Shown in pieces: positions 24,720 to 32,157 of a stretch of DNA of 64,000 bases. The DNA is taken from the NCBI GenBank assembly GCA_963742875.1, contig CAVUNO010000005.1:248001-312000 (forward strand), written 5' to 3'. Both the position numbers and the translations under genes were made by a program. How positions within the stretch are numbered: position 1 is the stretch's first letter; the number at the start of each line of letters is the position of its first letter. This DNA is from Bog-532 sp963742875. Lineage in GTDB: Bacteria; Actinomycetota; Actinomycetes; Streptosporangiales; Streptosporangiaceae. The notes beneath the pieces are model-generated. The model was not told the origin of the DNA. It was given only the letters and a program-made list of their open reading frames with translations, and did no database searches.

Positions 24720-26630
24720 TTACCTGTCGCCTGCGGTCCCAGCGGGATGCCGTTCGGGCGCCACCGGTCCTCCGGGCTCCTGGGGGCCCTCAGGCCGGGC
24801 GTTCCACGACCGCCAGACGAGCCGGTGCAGCGGGATGTAGCGTGGGATGTCACGCAGGCCCGGGATGAATGGCACCAGCAGGAGCAGAATCGTGGCCGCT
24901 CCGGTCAGGTAGATCGCGATGAGGTCCACGTTGGCCGAGTTGTCGAAGCCGGGCACGTGGTACCAGAGCTGGTACAGCCAGAGCCAGGGCTGACCGGGGT
25001 AACTGCCGGTCTCGTTCATGACGCCCCACTGGTCACCGGTCAGGTGCTCCGCCGTGGCCTGGTTGGCGTAGTAGGCCCCGTCCTCCAGGAACAGCAGTGG
25101 CTTGGTGAAGTCGGTCCCGTAGAACGGCTGCGCGCCGGACAGGTCGGCGTCGATGGCCCCGCTGCGCGCCAGCGTGAGCTCGGTGGCCAGCATGAGGGGC
25201 ACGGGGCCGTCATTGGCCCTGGGCACCACCGGGCTGCCGTTCACGAACTTGACCTTGGTCACCGCGTTGCCGTAGGCGGTCGCCCATTTCACCTGCTGGG
25301 CGGGGGAAGCGGCGTTGTAGATCCTGAGCGCGGCCGCCAGGGCCGGGTCGGTCGGTGCGTTCTTCGCCAGCGGGCTGAGCACGAAGGTCTGGGCGGCGTC
25401 GATGGGCTGCCGCACCCCGACTATGTTCGCCGGGGCGAACAGGAGCGACTGCGGCGTGCCGTTGTTGTTGTAGGGCGGCCCGTAGGTCGCGGTCAGGCTG
25501 GTGCCGTCCAGTTCGGTCGCGGCGGTGGCCAGGAAGTCGTCCGGGGCGACCTGCACCCAGCTGCGGACCGTGACCGGGGGCACGTTGGGTGAGGACAGCA
25601 GGCCGGCCAGGCCGAAGGTCAGGGCCAGCACGACCACCGAGGCGATCGTGCCCTCCTTCAGGATGTCGTACCGCCGGGTCGGCCCGCGCCAGGCGGCCCG
25701 GTCGGCGGCCCGGGCGGCGCGGCGGGCGGCCAGCCCGCGCGGCCGGCTGACCGGGAGCGGATGGCTCACGCCGCGCACCCGGACCAGCAGCACGTGCGCG
25801 CCGATGATGGCGATCAGGATGACGGGGAGAAGGACGATGTGCCACATCAGCATCTGGCCGAAGTTCATCAGGTTGAAGAACGCCCCGACGCCGACCGCGT
25901 TGAAGGCGTCCTTGCCGTTGGTGGCGATCCACTGGGAGTCGAAGTTCTGCTGGGACAGGTAGCCGGTGAACGCCTCGACGACCGAGGCCACGAACGCCAC
26001 CACGCCGGTGATCCAGGTCATCGCGCGCCGTCCGCGCCAGGCCGCCATCCAGAACTTGCCCCACAGGTGGATGACCAAGAACGCCATGAACAGCTCGACG
26101 CTCCACAGGTGCAGGCTGTTGAAGAAGTGGCCGACCGGGTTGTAGTGCCACCAGTCCGGGCCGCCCAGGGCGATGGCGAACCCGCTGGCGATCACCACGC
26201 CCAGCGCGGCCAGCGAGGCCACGCCGAAGGTGTATATCCAGGACCGCACGTAGGCGGGCTGGCGGTCCGGCAGCAATTTGCCCGGCGGCAGGACCCGCAG
26301 CGCCCAGTTGCGCACCCGGGCCGTCCACAGGTCGTCGTCTGGCCCCGGTGTGCGTGCGGGATCGGCGGCTGCGGCCCCGTCTCCAGCGTCATCGGCGAGG
26401 TCCGCGTCGTACGCGCCGTCGGCTCCGGCGCTGGCCGCGGCCTCCTCCGTATCCTTTTTCCCATGTGGGAAGGGGATCAGCAGGGCCGCGCCGAAGATGA
26501 CGACCATGACGGCGATCAGGACGAGGTTCGCGATTGACACATCGAAGATCGACCAGTGCACGTACGTTCCTGGCTGGTTCAGGTCGATCGCGGCAGGCGG
26601 ATTTGGGCCCGCGAACGCCACTGCTGTCAT
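24720..26630 (-). CDS. Cytochrome b (b/b6 N-terminal domain) membrane protein with large extra domain
   Basis: A 636-residue membrane protein. After one N-terminal helix (ANLVLIAVMVVIFGAALLIPF) and an acidic linker comes a cytochrome b/b6 four-helix core. Haem-ligand His pairs are visible in FFNSLHLWSVELFMAFLVIHLWGKF and in MLMWHIVLLPVILIAIIGAHVLL. The QNFDSQW segment lies at the quinone side. About 250 residues of an unfamiliar extracytoplasmic domain follow a further helix (SVVVLALTFGLAGLL), then a final helix (IYLTGAATILLLLVPFIPGL). No Rieske or cytochrome c gene lies nearby, so this is not a normal bc1 subunit. A quinone-linked reductase role is inferred. DosR-like boxes lie 107-180 bases upstream. 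Confidence 0.85.
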   Translation of the reverse strand: MTAVAFAGPNPPAAIDLNQPGTYVHWSIFDVSIANLVLIAVMVVIFGAALLIPFPHGKKDTEEAAASAGADGAYDADLADDAGDGAAAADPARTPGPDDDLWTARVRNWALRVLPPGKLLPDRQPAYVRSWIYTFGVASLAALGVVIASGFAIALGGPDWWHYNPVGHFFNSLHLWSVELFMAFLVIHLWGKFWMAAWRGRRAMTWITGVVAFVASVVEAFTGYLSQQNFDSQWIATNGKDAFNAVGVGAFFNLMNFGQMLMWHIVLLPVILIAIIGAHVLLVRVRGVSHPLPVSRPRGLAARRAARAADRAAWRGPTRRYDILKEGTIASVVVLALTFGLAGLLSSPNVPPVTVRSWVQVAPDDFLATAATELDGTSLTATYGPPYNNNGTPQSLLFAPANIVGVRQPIDAAQTFVLSPLAKNAPTDPALAAALRIYNAASPAQQVKWATAYGNAVTKVKFVNGSPVVPRANDGPVPLMLATELTLARSGAIDADLSGAQPFYGTDFTKPLLFLEDGAYYANQATAEHLTGDQWGVMNETGSYPGQPWLWLYQLWYHVPGFDNSANVDLIAIYLTGAATILLLLVPFIPGLRDIPRYIPLHRLVWRSWNARPEGPQEPGGPVAPERHPAGTAGDR

Positions 26631-26736
26631 CAGATGCTCCGGCTGGAAGGCGGGACGGACCCGCGCGGAAACAACATGACCCTAACGTCCTCCCAGGTGG
26701 GAGGACTGATCCAGGGAGGTGAGTCACTAGCCATCC

Positions 26737-26809
26737 GGGACCTTCGTCCCCGTGTTCCGCCCTGGGGCAACGGTGGGGCGCTCTGAGGTGGAACGGGGAC
26801 TTAGGGCCC
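26737..26809. promoter_or_regulatory. DosR-like boxes between the cytochrome b and coiled-coil protein genes
   Basis: GGGACCTTCGTCCC (26737-26750) has perfect arms, and GGGACTTAGGGCCC (26796-26809) has one mismatch. They lie in the 334-base gap between divergent starts at 26630 and 26965, which holds no other gene, and are placed to control both directions. Confidence 0.7.
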
Positions 26810-26964
26810 GGCAGATTTCGGCCGTTCTTCCTGTGACGTCCCGAACAGGCCGTGCTGTGCTAGCCGGTGAGGGCGTTTCGCCCCGGTGGCCTGCTCCCGC
26901 GGACCTGCGCCGGACACCCCGTCGCGGGGCGGGAACGCTCCGCGACATTTGGGTGGTGGGATCA

Positions 26965-27345
26965 ATGGCTCGGCAGATCGATCCGTGGGTCGGCGTACCG
27001 CAGACAGTGGTGCTGGAGGAGAACCTGCTGGCCGTGCAGCTTCGCCTGCAGGGGCTCGACGTTAAGCTCCGCGAAGTGGAGGCGCGGCTCGAGCGGGTGG
27101 CCCTCGTAGCCGACGAGGCCAAATTGGACGTGGACCAGGTAAGCGGACAGACCCTGCAGCTCGAAGCGCAGCTGGCCGGTGTCGCCGCCGCCCTCCTCAT
27201 GCTGGCCGACCAGCTCTCCACCGCAGGTGCCGCCCGGTCCGCCCCCGCCGGGGGCCCAGCCCCGGTGGAGATGTCCGCCCCCGCGGACGTGTCCGCCGCC
27301 GTGGCCCGCAAGGTCACGGAGATCCTGGCGGGGATGCTCGCCTGA
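26965..27345 (+). CDS. Small coiled-coil protein of unknown function
   Basis: A 126-residue protein from ATG 26965 (GGTGGTGGG upstream). The first 90 residues are strongly helical with heptads: VLEENLLAVQLRLQGLDVKLREVEARLERVALVADEAKLDVDQVSGQTLQLEAQLAGVAAALLMLADQL. An Ala/Pro linker and a last helix (VSAAVARKVTEILAGMLA) follow. The predicted coiled coil suggests oligomerisation or scaffolding, perhaps on a membrane or granule, but no family is recognised. Divergent from cytochrome b with perfect DosR-like boxes between, so it is probably an island-regulon member. Confidence 0.65.
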   Translation: MARQIDPWVGVPQTVVLEENLLAVQLRLQGLDVKLREVEARLERVALVADEAKLDVDQVSGQTLQLEAQLAGVAAALLMLADQLSTAGAARSAPAGGPAPVEMSAPADVSAAVARKVTEILAGMLA

Positions 27346-27456
27346 CGTGCTCGCGCTGGCCCTTCTGCCGTTTCGCGGCGCCGAGGACCCTCAGCCAGCG
27401 CTCGCCTCCGTCACATGGACCACATGCGCCCCCGCCAAGGTCAGCCGCCGAAAGGG

Positions 27457-27897
27457 TCAGCCCGCCGCGGGAGCCGGGGCACCCTTCGTGACCGGGACCT
27501 TGCGGTGCGGTTCCTTCTCGGTGTTCTTCAGGCCGATGCTCACCGTCAGGATGCCGTTGTGGCAGCCGGCCGTGACGTCTTCGTCGTCGGCGTCCGCCGG
27601 CAGCATGACCGTGCGGGTGAAGCTGCCGTAGCGGAACTCGGAATGGTGCTTGCCCTCGGACTCGTCGGCCCGCTCGGCCTTGATGGTGAGGAAGCCGGGC
27701 CCGACGGTCACTTCGACGTCCTTGTCCGGGTCGAAGCCCGGCAGCTCAGCGCGCACCACGTAGCGGCCGTCGGCCACGTAGTCCTCGACCCTGATCGGCT
27801 GCGCCAGGTAGGGCCGGAGCGTCATGAACGGGGACTCCAGCCACTCAAGCAGCTCGGGGACCGCGTTCCTGGGGTCCCGGTGCAGCAGCGTGCTCAT
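27457..27897 (-). CDS. HspX/Acr-like small heat-shock protein (Hsp20)
   Basis: A 146-residue alpha-crystallin-domain chaperone that holds unfolding proteins without ATP. ATG 27897 is chosen over the GTG at 27906, which lies inside the ribosome site. The crystallin domain starts IRVEDYVADGRYVVRAELPGFDPDKDVEV and continues FLTIKAERADESEGKHHSEFRYGSFTRTVMLPADAD, ending NGILTVSIGL. The GRYxVRAELPGxDPDKDV and EFxYGSFxRTVxLP segments closely follow M. tuberculosis HspX, the best-known DosR target. A near-perfect DosR-like box is centred about 65 bases upstream. The C-terminal I-x-I motif is not evident. Confidence 0.94.
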   Translation of the reverse strand: MSTLLHRDPRNAVPELLEWLESPFMTLRPYLAQPIRVEDYVADGRYVVRAELPGFDPDKDVEVTVGPGFLTIKAERADESEGKHHSEFRYGSFTRTVMLPADADDEDVTAGCHNGILTVSIGLKNTEKEPHRKVPVTKGAPAPAAG

Positions 27898-27954
27898 CGG
27901 TGTCACCTTCTCCTATTGCTGCGTCGTACGTAGGGACGCGGGCCCTTGGCGGTG

Positions 27955-27968
27955 AGGACCAAGGTCCC
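27955..27968. promoter_or_regulatory. DosR-like box upstream of hsp20
   Basis: AGGACCAAGGTCCC matches GGGAC-NWWN-GTCCC at 13 of 14 positions. It begins 58 bases before the hsp20 ATG, within the range used by DosR at hspX. It sits in the 82-base gap after the XRE-flavin gene. Confidence 0.7.
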
Positions 27969-27979
27969 GTGGCGGGATT

Positions 27980-28687
27980 TCAGCGGCGGGCGATGCGCCG
28001 TCCGCTGATCCGGTGCGGGGCGATCCGGATGTAGGCGTCGTGCTCGCCGCCCGGCCACGGCTGCAGCACCGCGCACCGCTGGAGGTGAGCCAGTTCGGTA
28101 CGCTGCAGGACGCGGTGGGCCTGGCCCTGCACGAGCACGCTCCACGCCTGCTCCAGCGCCTCGTCGATGTGGTCGACTTCGAAGGAAACGTCACCGTCGC
28201 CGTGTGCGGCGATGACGGAGCCCGACCCGGCCCGGATCACGATCGTGTTCGCAGCGATGGCGTAGTTGACGGGCAGGATCATCGTCCCGGACGCGGTCGG
28301 GAATCCGATCCGCCCGATCCCGCCGGAGGCGATCAGCTGGCGGCATTCAGCCGGTGCCAGCCGCTCCGTCGTGACCTGGGGGTTCAGCGGCCGGCCGCCC
28401 GGCGGCGTCTCCATGCCCGCGCCCAGCAGGGCGGCCGGGCTGGTCTGCAGGGCGGCGGCGAGCTGGCGCAGCACCGCGCCGGTCGGCATGCCCGGGTAGT
28501 TCTCCAGGTATTCCAGATACCGCAGGCTCACGTTGGCGCGCGCCGCGACCTGCTGGCGGGTGAGCTTGAGCTCCTGCCGCCGCTGGGTGACTCTCCGGCT
28601 CAGGTCGCCCGGGTAGGGCGGGGACGGCCACGACAATCCGCCGTCCGGCTGCGCTGGGCGGTCTGCTGTTTCCTGACTGGCGGTCAT
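27980..28687 (-). CDS. XRE-type HTH fused to PNPOx-like flavin-binding domain
   Basis: A 235-residue fusion from ATG 28687. Residues about 25-95 form an XRE helix-turn-helix: LSRRVTQRRQELKLTRQQVAARANVSLRYLEYLENYPGMPTGAVLRQLAAALQ. Residues about 110-235 are a PNPOx-like split barrel (LAPAECRQLIASGGIGRIGFPTASGTMILPVNYAIAANTIVIRAG through AYIRIAPHRISGRRI), similar to the single-domain protein at 20267. A DNA-binding domain joined to a flavin/F420/haem barrel suggests a redox-sensing repressor or activator. Its minus-strand start faces DevS (29146) with a DosR-like box between. The ligand is unknown. Confidence 0.88.
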   Translation of the reverse strand: MTASQETADRPAQPDGGLSWPSPPYPGDLSRRVTQRRQELKLTRQQVAARANVSLRYLEYLENYPGMPTGAVLRQLAAALQTSPAALLGAGMETPPGGRPLNPQVTTERLAPAECRQLIASGGIGRIGFPTASGTMILPVNYAIAANTIVIRAGSGSVIAAHGDGDVSFEVDHIDEALEQAWSVLVQGQAHRVLQRTELAHLQRCAVLQPWPGGEHDAYIRIAPHRISGRRIARR

Positions 28688-29145
28688 GCTGCCCCACCTC
28701 TGTTCTGTGCGCCGCACGTGTCCTGTACGCCGCGCGCCGGTGCTGGCCTGACCCAGGCCGTCTGCTGAGTACGGGCCCAGGGGGCGGGCTGTGTTTCCCT
28801 CGGTGCTCACCTGATGAACGATTGCGGCTCGTCGGCGCGATGGCGAGGGCCGTCGGCAACGACAGGCCGGGACTTTGGTCCGTACCCAACCTTGACAACG
28901 CGGGAAACAGGTGCCCGCGGCCGGGTGCCGCTCGCCGCGCCTGGCCATCGGCGGCACCGCCCGGGCTGACCGCCGTCCGGATCACTCCCAGCTGGGCGGT
29001 ATCGTCCCGCTCAGGGTCCGTTCGGCATTGGCCACGCCCTTGGTGATCATGGTTCTGGCCCTCTGTCCAGTGGGTGGTTACGCTGAGCTGTGCCGGTCCG
29101 GCGTCCTGTATGAGCGTGAGCGTACGTATCTGAGAGGGTTGGCTG
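28688..29145. promoter_or_regulatory. Control region between the XRE-flavin gene and devS, with one DosR-like box
   Basis: This 458-base gap has no credible gene. GGGACTTTGGTCCG at 28869-28882 matches the box at 13 of 14 positions. It lies 182 bases from the XRE-flavin start and 264 bases from devS. If functional, it would make the sensor kinase part of its own regulon. Nothing else recognisable was seen. Confidence 0.65.
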
Positions 29146-30885
29146 ATGGAATCTCGTTCCGGTGGCCGTCCCGCGGTGCTCCCGCACCTGCAACTGGACG
29201 AGCTGCTCGCTGAGCTGCAGTCGAGGCTGCAGGTCGTCCTCGCGACCCGTGACCGGATGCACGGCCTGCTCGAGGCGGTCGTCGTCGTCGGCTCGGGCCT
29301 GGACCTCGAGACCACGCTCAAGCGCATCGTGGAGGCGGCGGTCGGGCTCGTGGACGCCAGGTACGGCGCACTTGCGGTGATCGGCGAAGGCCAGCGGCTG
29401 GCCGAGTTCATCCCTGTGGGCCTGGACAACGAGGCCATCGGCAAGATCGACCACTGGCCGGAAGGCCTGGGCCTGCTCGGTCTCCTCATCCGCGACCCGA
29501 AGCCGCTGCGCCTCGCCGACATCGCGGCTCATCCCGATTCGTCCGGGTTTCCCGATGGTCATCCCCCCATGCAGAGTTTTCTCGGCGTTCCGGTCCGCGT
29601 CCGCAACGAAGTATTCGGCAACCTGTATCTCACCGAGAAGCAGGGCGGCGGCGAGTTCACCGAGGACGACGAGGCGGTCCTGGTCGCGCTGGGCTCGGCG
29701 GCGGGCGTCGCGATCGAGAACGCCCGGCTGTACGAGGCGGCGCGGCGGCAGCAACGGTGGATGCAGGCCAACGCCGAGGTCGCGACCAGCCTCCTGTCCG
29801 GGGCCGACCCCAACACGGTCCTCGCCGGGCTGACTAGGCAGGTCCGCGAGCTGTCGCACGCGGACCTGGTCGTGCTGGCGCTGCCGGAGGTGGACACCAG
29901 GCGGCTGACGATCAGGTTCGCGGAGGGGGAAGGCGCCGATGACACGCGTGGCCTGGTCCTGCCGGCCGAACGGTCGCTGTCCGGGCACGTGCTGAACACT
30001 GGGGAGGCGCTCGCGGTCGATGATTTCGCCACGGACGAGCGGACAGCCGGGGTGGTGCGGGAACCGATGGGCCACATCGGCCCGGCGGTCTTGTTCCCGC
30101 TCGGGGCGGCGGGCGACGTGCGCGGCGTGCTGACCGTCGGTCGGCGGCGGGGCGGGATGCCGTTCCCCGAGACCACCGCGGCGGTCGTCGCCTCCTTCGC
30201 CGTGCAGGCGGGCATCGCGCTGGAACTGGCCGACCGGCGCAGCGACGCCGAGCGCCTGTCGCTGTTCGAAGACCGCGACCGGATCGCCCGGGACCTGCAC
30301 GACCTGGTGATCCAGCGGCTGTACGCGACCGGGATGTCGCTGGAAGGCACGGTACCCATGATCACCAGGCCGGAGACGGCCGCCCGGGTCAAGCGGGCCG
30401 TGGACGCAATGGACGAGACCATCAAGGACATCCGCCTGACGATCTTCGCCCTGCAGTCCCGCGGGCAGGAGTCCCAGCCCAACCTGCGCGAGGCGATCGT
30501 GGCGGTCGTGGAGGAGATGACGCCGCTGGCCGGCTTCGCGCCGTCCCTGCGGCTGGGCGCGAAGCTCAACGACCGGGTGCGGACGGAGATCGCCGAGGAC
30601 ATGCTCAGCGCGCTGCGCGAGGCGCTGTCGAATGCGGCCCGGCACGCGCAGGCGGGCCGGATCGACGTGAGCGTGGACGTCGACGCCGAGGGTTTCCTGA
30701 TCGTGCGGGTCGCCGACGACGGGGTCGGTATCCCCCCCAATGGCCGGCGCAGCGGGCTGCGTAACCTCCGGCTGCGCGCCGAGAAGCTCGGCGGGGAGCT
30801 GCGGCTGGGGCCGGCCGGCGCGGACGGGGCGGGCACCGAACTGGTGTGGCGGGTGCCGTCCGGGGTATCCCCCGTCCCTACCTAG
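29146..30885 (+). CDS. devS: DevS/DosS-like GAF-GAF sensor histidine kinase
   Basis: A 579-residue cytoplasmic kinase. The first GAF domain (about 35-195) follows DosS closely and keeps the segment GFPDGHPPMQSFLGVPVRVRNEVFGNLYLTEK; His139 in GHPPM aligns with the proximal haem ligand of DosS (His149). The second GAF is about 210-365. The HisKA_3 box DRDRIARDLHDLVIQRLYATG puts the phospho-acceptor at His385. A HATPase domain has ALREALSNAARHAQA and VADDGVGIPPNGRRSGLRNLRLRAEKLGG. By family knowledge it should sense O2, NO or CO through haem and phosphorylate a DevR protein; two such proteins are encoded at 31347 and 36676. Haem binding is inferred from the His and its context. Confidence 0.93.
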   Translation: MESRSGGRPAVLPHLQLDELLAELQSRLQVVLATRDRMHGLLEAVVVVGSGLDLETTLKRIVEAAVGLVDARYGALAVIGEGQRLAEFIPVGLDNEAIGKIDHWPEGLGLLGLLIRDPKPLRLADIAAHPDSSGFPDGHPPMQSFLGVPVRVRNEVFGNLYLTEKQGGGEFTEDDEAVLVALGSAAGVAIENARLYEAARRQQRWMQANAEVATSLLSGADPNTVLAGLTRQVRELSHADLVVLALPEVDTRRLTIRFAEGEGADDTRGLVLPAERSLSGHVLNTGEALAVDDFATDERTAGVVREPMGHIGPAVLFPLGAAGDVRGVLTVGRRRGGMPFPETTAAVVASFAVQAGIALELADRRSDAERLSLFEDRDRIARDLHDLVIQRLYATGMSLEGTVPMITRPETAARVKRAVDAMDETIKDIRLTIFALQSRGQESQPNLREAIVAVVEEMTPLAGFAPSLRLGAKLNDRVRTEIAEDMLSALREALSNAARHAQAGRIDVSVDVDAEGFLIVRVADDGVGIPPNGRRSGLRNLRLRAEKLGGELRLGPAGADGAGTELVWRVPSGVSPVPT

Positions 30886-31291
30886 GGTCCAGCATTTCCT
30901 GGCCCGTCACGATGCCCGGCATGATGCGGAAGAAGTACCCGTCGCCGGCCGAGGCCCAGGACTGCAGCCCGCTGGCCCGGAGCTTGCTGATCTCGCGGGG
31001 ATCGACCACCTCGTGGGCGTTGCCCACGATCGTGACACTCCAGCCGCAATGGTGCTCATAGTCCATGTAATCGGCCTCAAACGCCACCACGGTATGGTGC
31101 AGAGCCGTAGCGAGCGCGCTGCCGGGATCAATCCGGATCACGATGTGCCGCCCGTCGAGGGCGAACTTCACCGGCTCTACGGCGGGAAGCGCATTCTTGG
31201 TATAAGCGATGCGTCCGACCGGGACCGACCTCAGCCGCCGAAGGCATTCGCCAGCCGGGAGCAGCCGTAGCGTCGGTGCATCTGCGTTCAT
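30878..31291 (-). CDS. PNPOx-like flavin/F420 split-barrel protein
   Basis: A 137-residue protein with the fold start LRLLPAGECLRRLRSVPVGRIAYTKNALPAVEPVKFALDGRHIVIRID and middle CGWSVTIVGNAHEVVDPREISKL. This is the pattern of the actinobacterial pyridoxamine-5'-phosphate-oxidase-like group that uses FMN or F420. It overlaps the 3' end of devS by 8 bases in convergent orientation. A DosR-like box 36 bases upstream of the ATG strongly suggests regulon membership. It is the third member of this family in 11 kb. Confidence 0.87.
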   Translation of the reverse strand: MNADAPTLRLLPAGECLRRLRSVPVGRIAYTKNALPAVEPVKFALDGRHIVIRIDPGSALATALHHTVVAFEADYMDYEHHCGWSVTIVGNAHEVVDPREISKLRASGLQSWASAGDGYFFRIMPGIVTGQEMLDPR

Positions 31292-31326
31292 GGCTAAGGA
31301 ATATTCGCCCGTGACGCCCGCGCACA

Positions 31327-31340
31327 GGGACGAAGGTCCG
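31327..31340. promoter_or_regulatory. DosR-like box upstream of the PNPOx-like gene
   Basis: GGGACGAAGGTCCG matches 13 of 14 positions of GGGAC-NWWN-GTCCC. It lies 36 bases before the minus-strand start at 31291, in the short gap after the devR-like gene. Confidence 0.7.
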
Positions 31341-31346
31341 GCCTGG

Positions 31347-32072
31347 CTAAGCAGGAAGGTCCTTTCCCTGGTGGCCGCCTACGTCTCCGGCGGCCGCGCC
31401 GCCAGCGCCGCGCTGCTCGCCGAAGACGCGCGCGGCGTACGCGGCGGCCTGGGTGCGCCGTTCCATGCCGAGCTTCTGGAACAGGGCCGACACGTAGTTC
31501 TTGACCGTCTTCTCGGCCAGGAATAGGCGCTCGCCGATCTGCCGGTTGGTCAGGCCCTCGCCGATTAGCTCCAGGATGCGCCGCTCCTGCCCGGTCAGCC
31601 CCTCCAGAGGGTCCCGCTTCTGCGACGCGTCCCGCAGCCGGGCCATCAGCTGGCTGGCCGCCTTCGGGTCCAGCATCGACTGGCCGGACGCCACCGTCCG
31701 CACCGCGCCCACCAGGTCGGTACCGCGGATCTGCTTGAGCACGTAGCCCGCCGCTCCGGCCATCACCGCGTCGAACAGTGCCTCGTCGTCGCCGAAGGAG
31801 GTCAGCATCAGGCAGGCGACCTCGGGCATCCGGGACCGGATCTCGCGGCAGACGCTCACCCCGTCGCCGTCGGGCAGTCGTACGTCCAGCACGGCCACGT
31901 CGGGTTTCAGCGCCGGGATCCGGGCCAGCGCGGAGGCCGCCGTCCCCGCCTCCCCGATCACCTTGATGTCCGGCTGGCCCTCGAGGAGATCACGGACCCC
32001 GAGCCGGACGATCTCGTGATCGTCCAGCAGGAAGACCCGGATCGGTCCGTCCGCGGAGTTGTTGTCGCTCAC
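31347..32072 (-). CDS. devR: DevR/DosR-like NarL-family response regulator (copy 1)
   Basis: A 241-residue regulator. The receiver has VFLLDDHEIVRLGVRDLL, phospho-acceptor Asp63 in AVLDVRLPDGDG, Thr in CLMLTSF and Lys in GYVLKQI. The LuxR-type HTH is DPLEGLTGQERRILELIGEGLTNRQIGERLFLAEKTVKNYVSALFQKLGMERRTQAAAYA. The recognition helix EKTVKNYVS-L--KLGMERRTQAA is the same as in M. tuberculosis DosR at the DNA-contacting Lys/Lys/Asn positions, which fits the similar DNA boxes found here. It has an extra Gly/Ala-rich tail of about 20 residues absent from copy 2. The probable partner is the DevS-like kinase next door. Confidence 0.93.
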   Translation of the reverse strand: MSDNNSADGPIRVFLLDDHEIVRLGVRDLLEGQPDIKVIGEAGTAASALARIPALKPDVAVLDVRLPDGDGVSVCREIRSRMPEVACLMLTSFGDDEALFDAVMAGAAGYVLKQIRGTDLVGAVRTVASGQSMLDPKAASQLMARLRDASQKRDPLEGLTGQERRILELIGEGLTNRQIGERLFLAEKTVKNYVSALFQKLGMERRTQAAAYAARVFGEQRGAGGAAAGDVGGHQGKDLPA

Positions 32073-32157
32073 AAACCAAACTTAGCTTCCCCGGCGCGCA
32101 GCGGGAACCACATCGGCGCGGGCGCTCCCGCCGCGTTCGGCGCTGGTGTGCTCCGCG

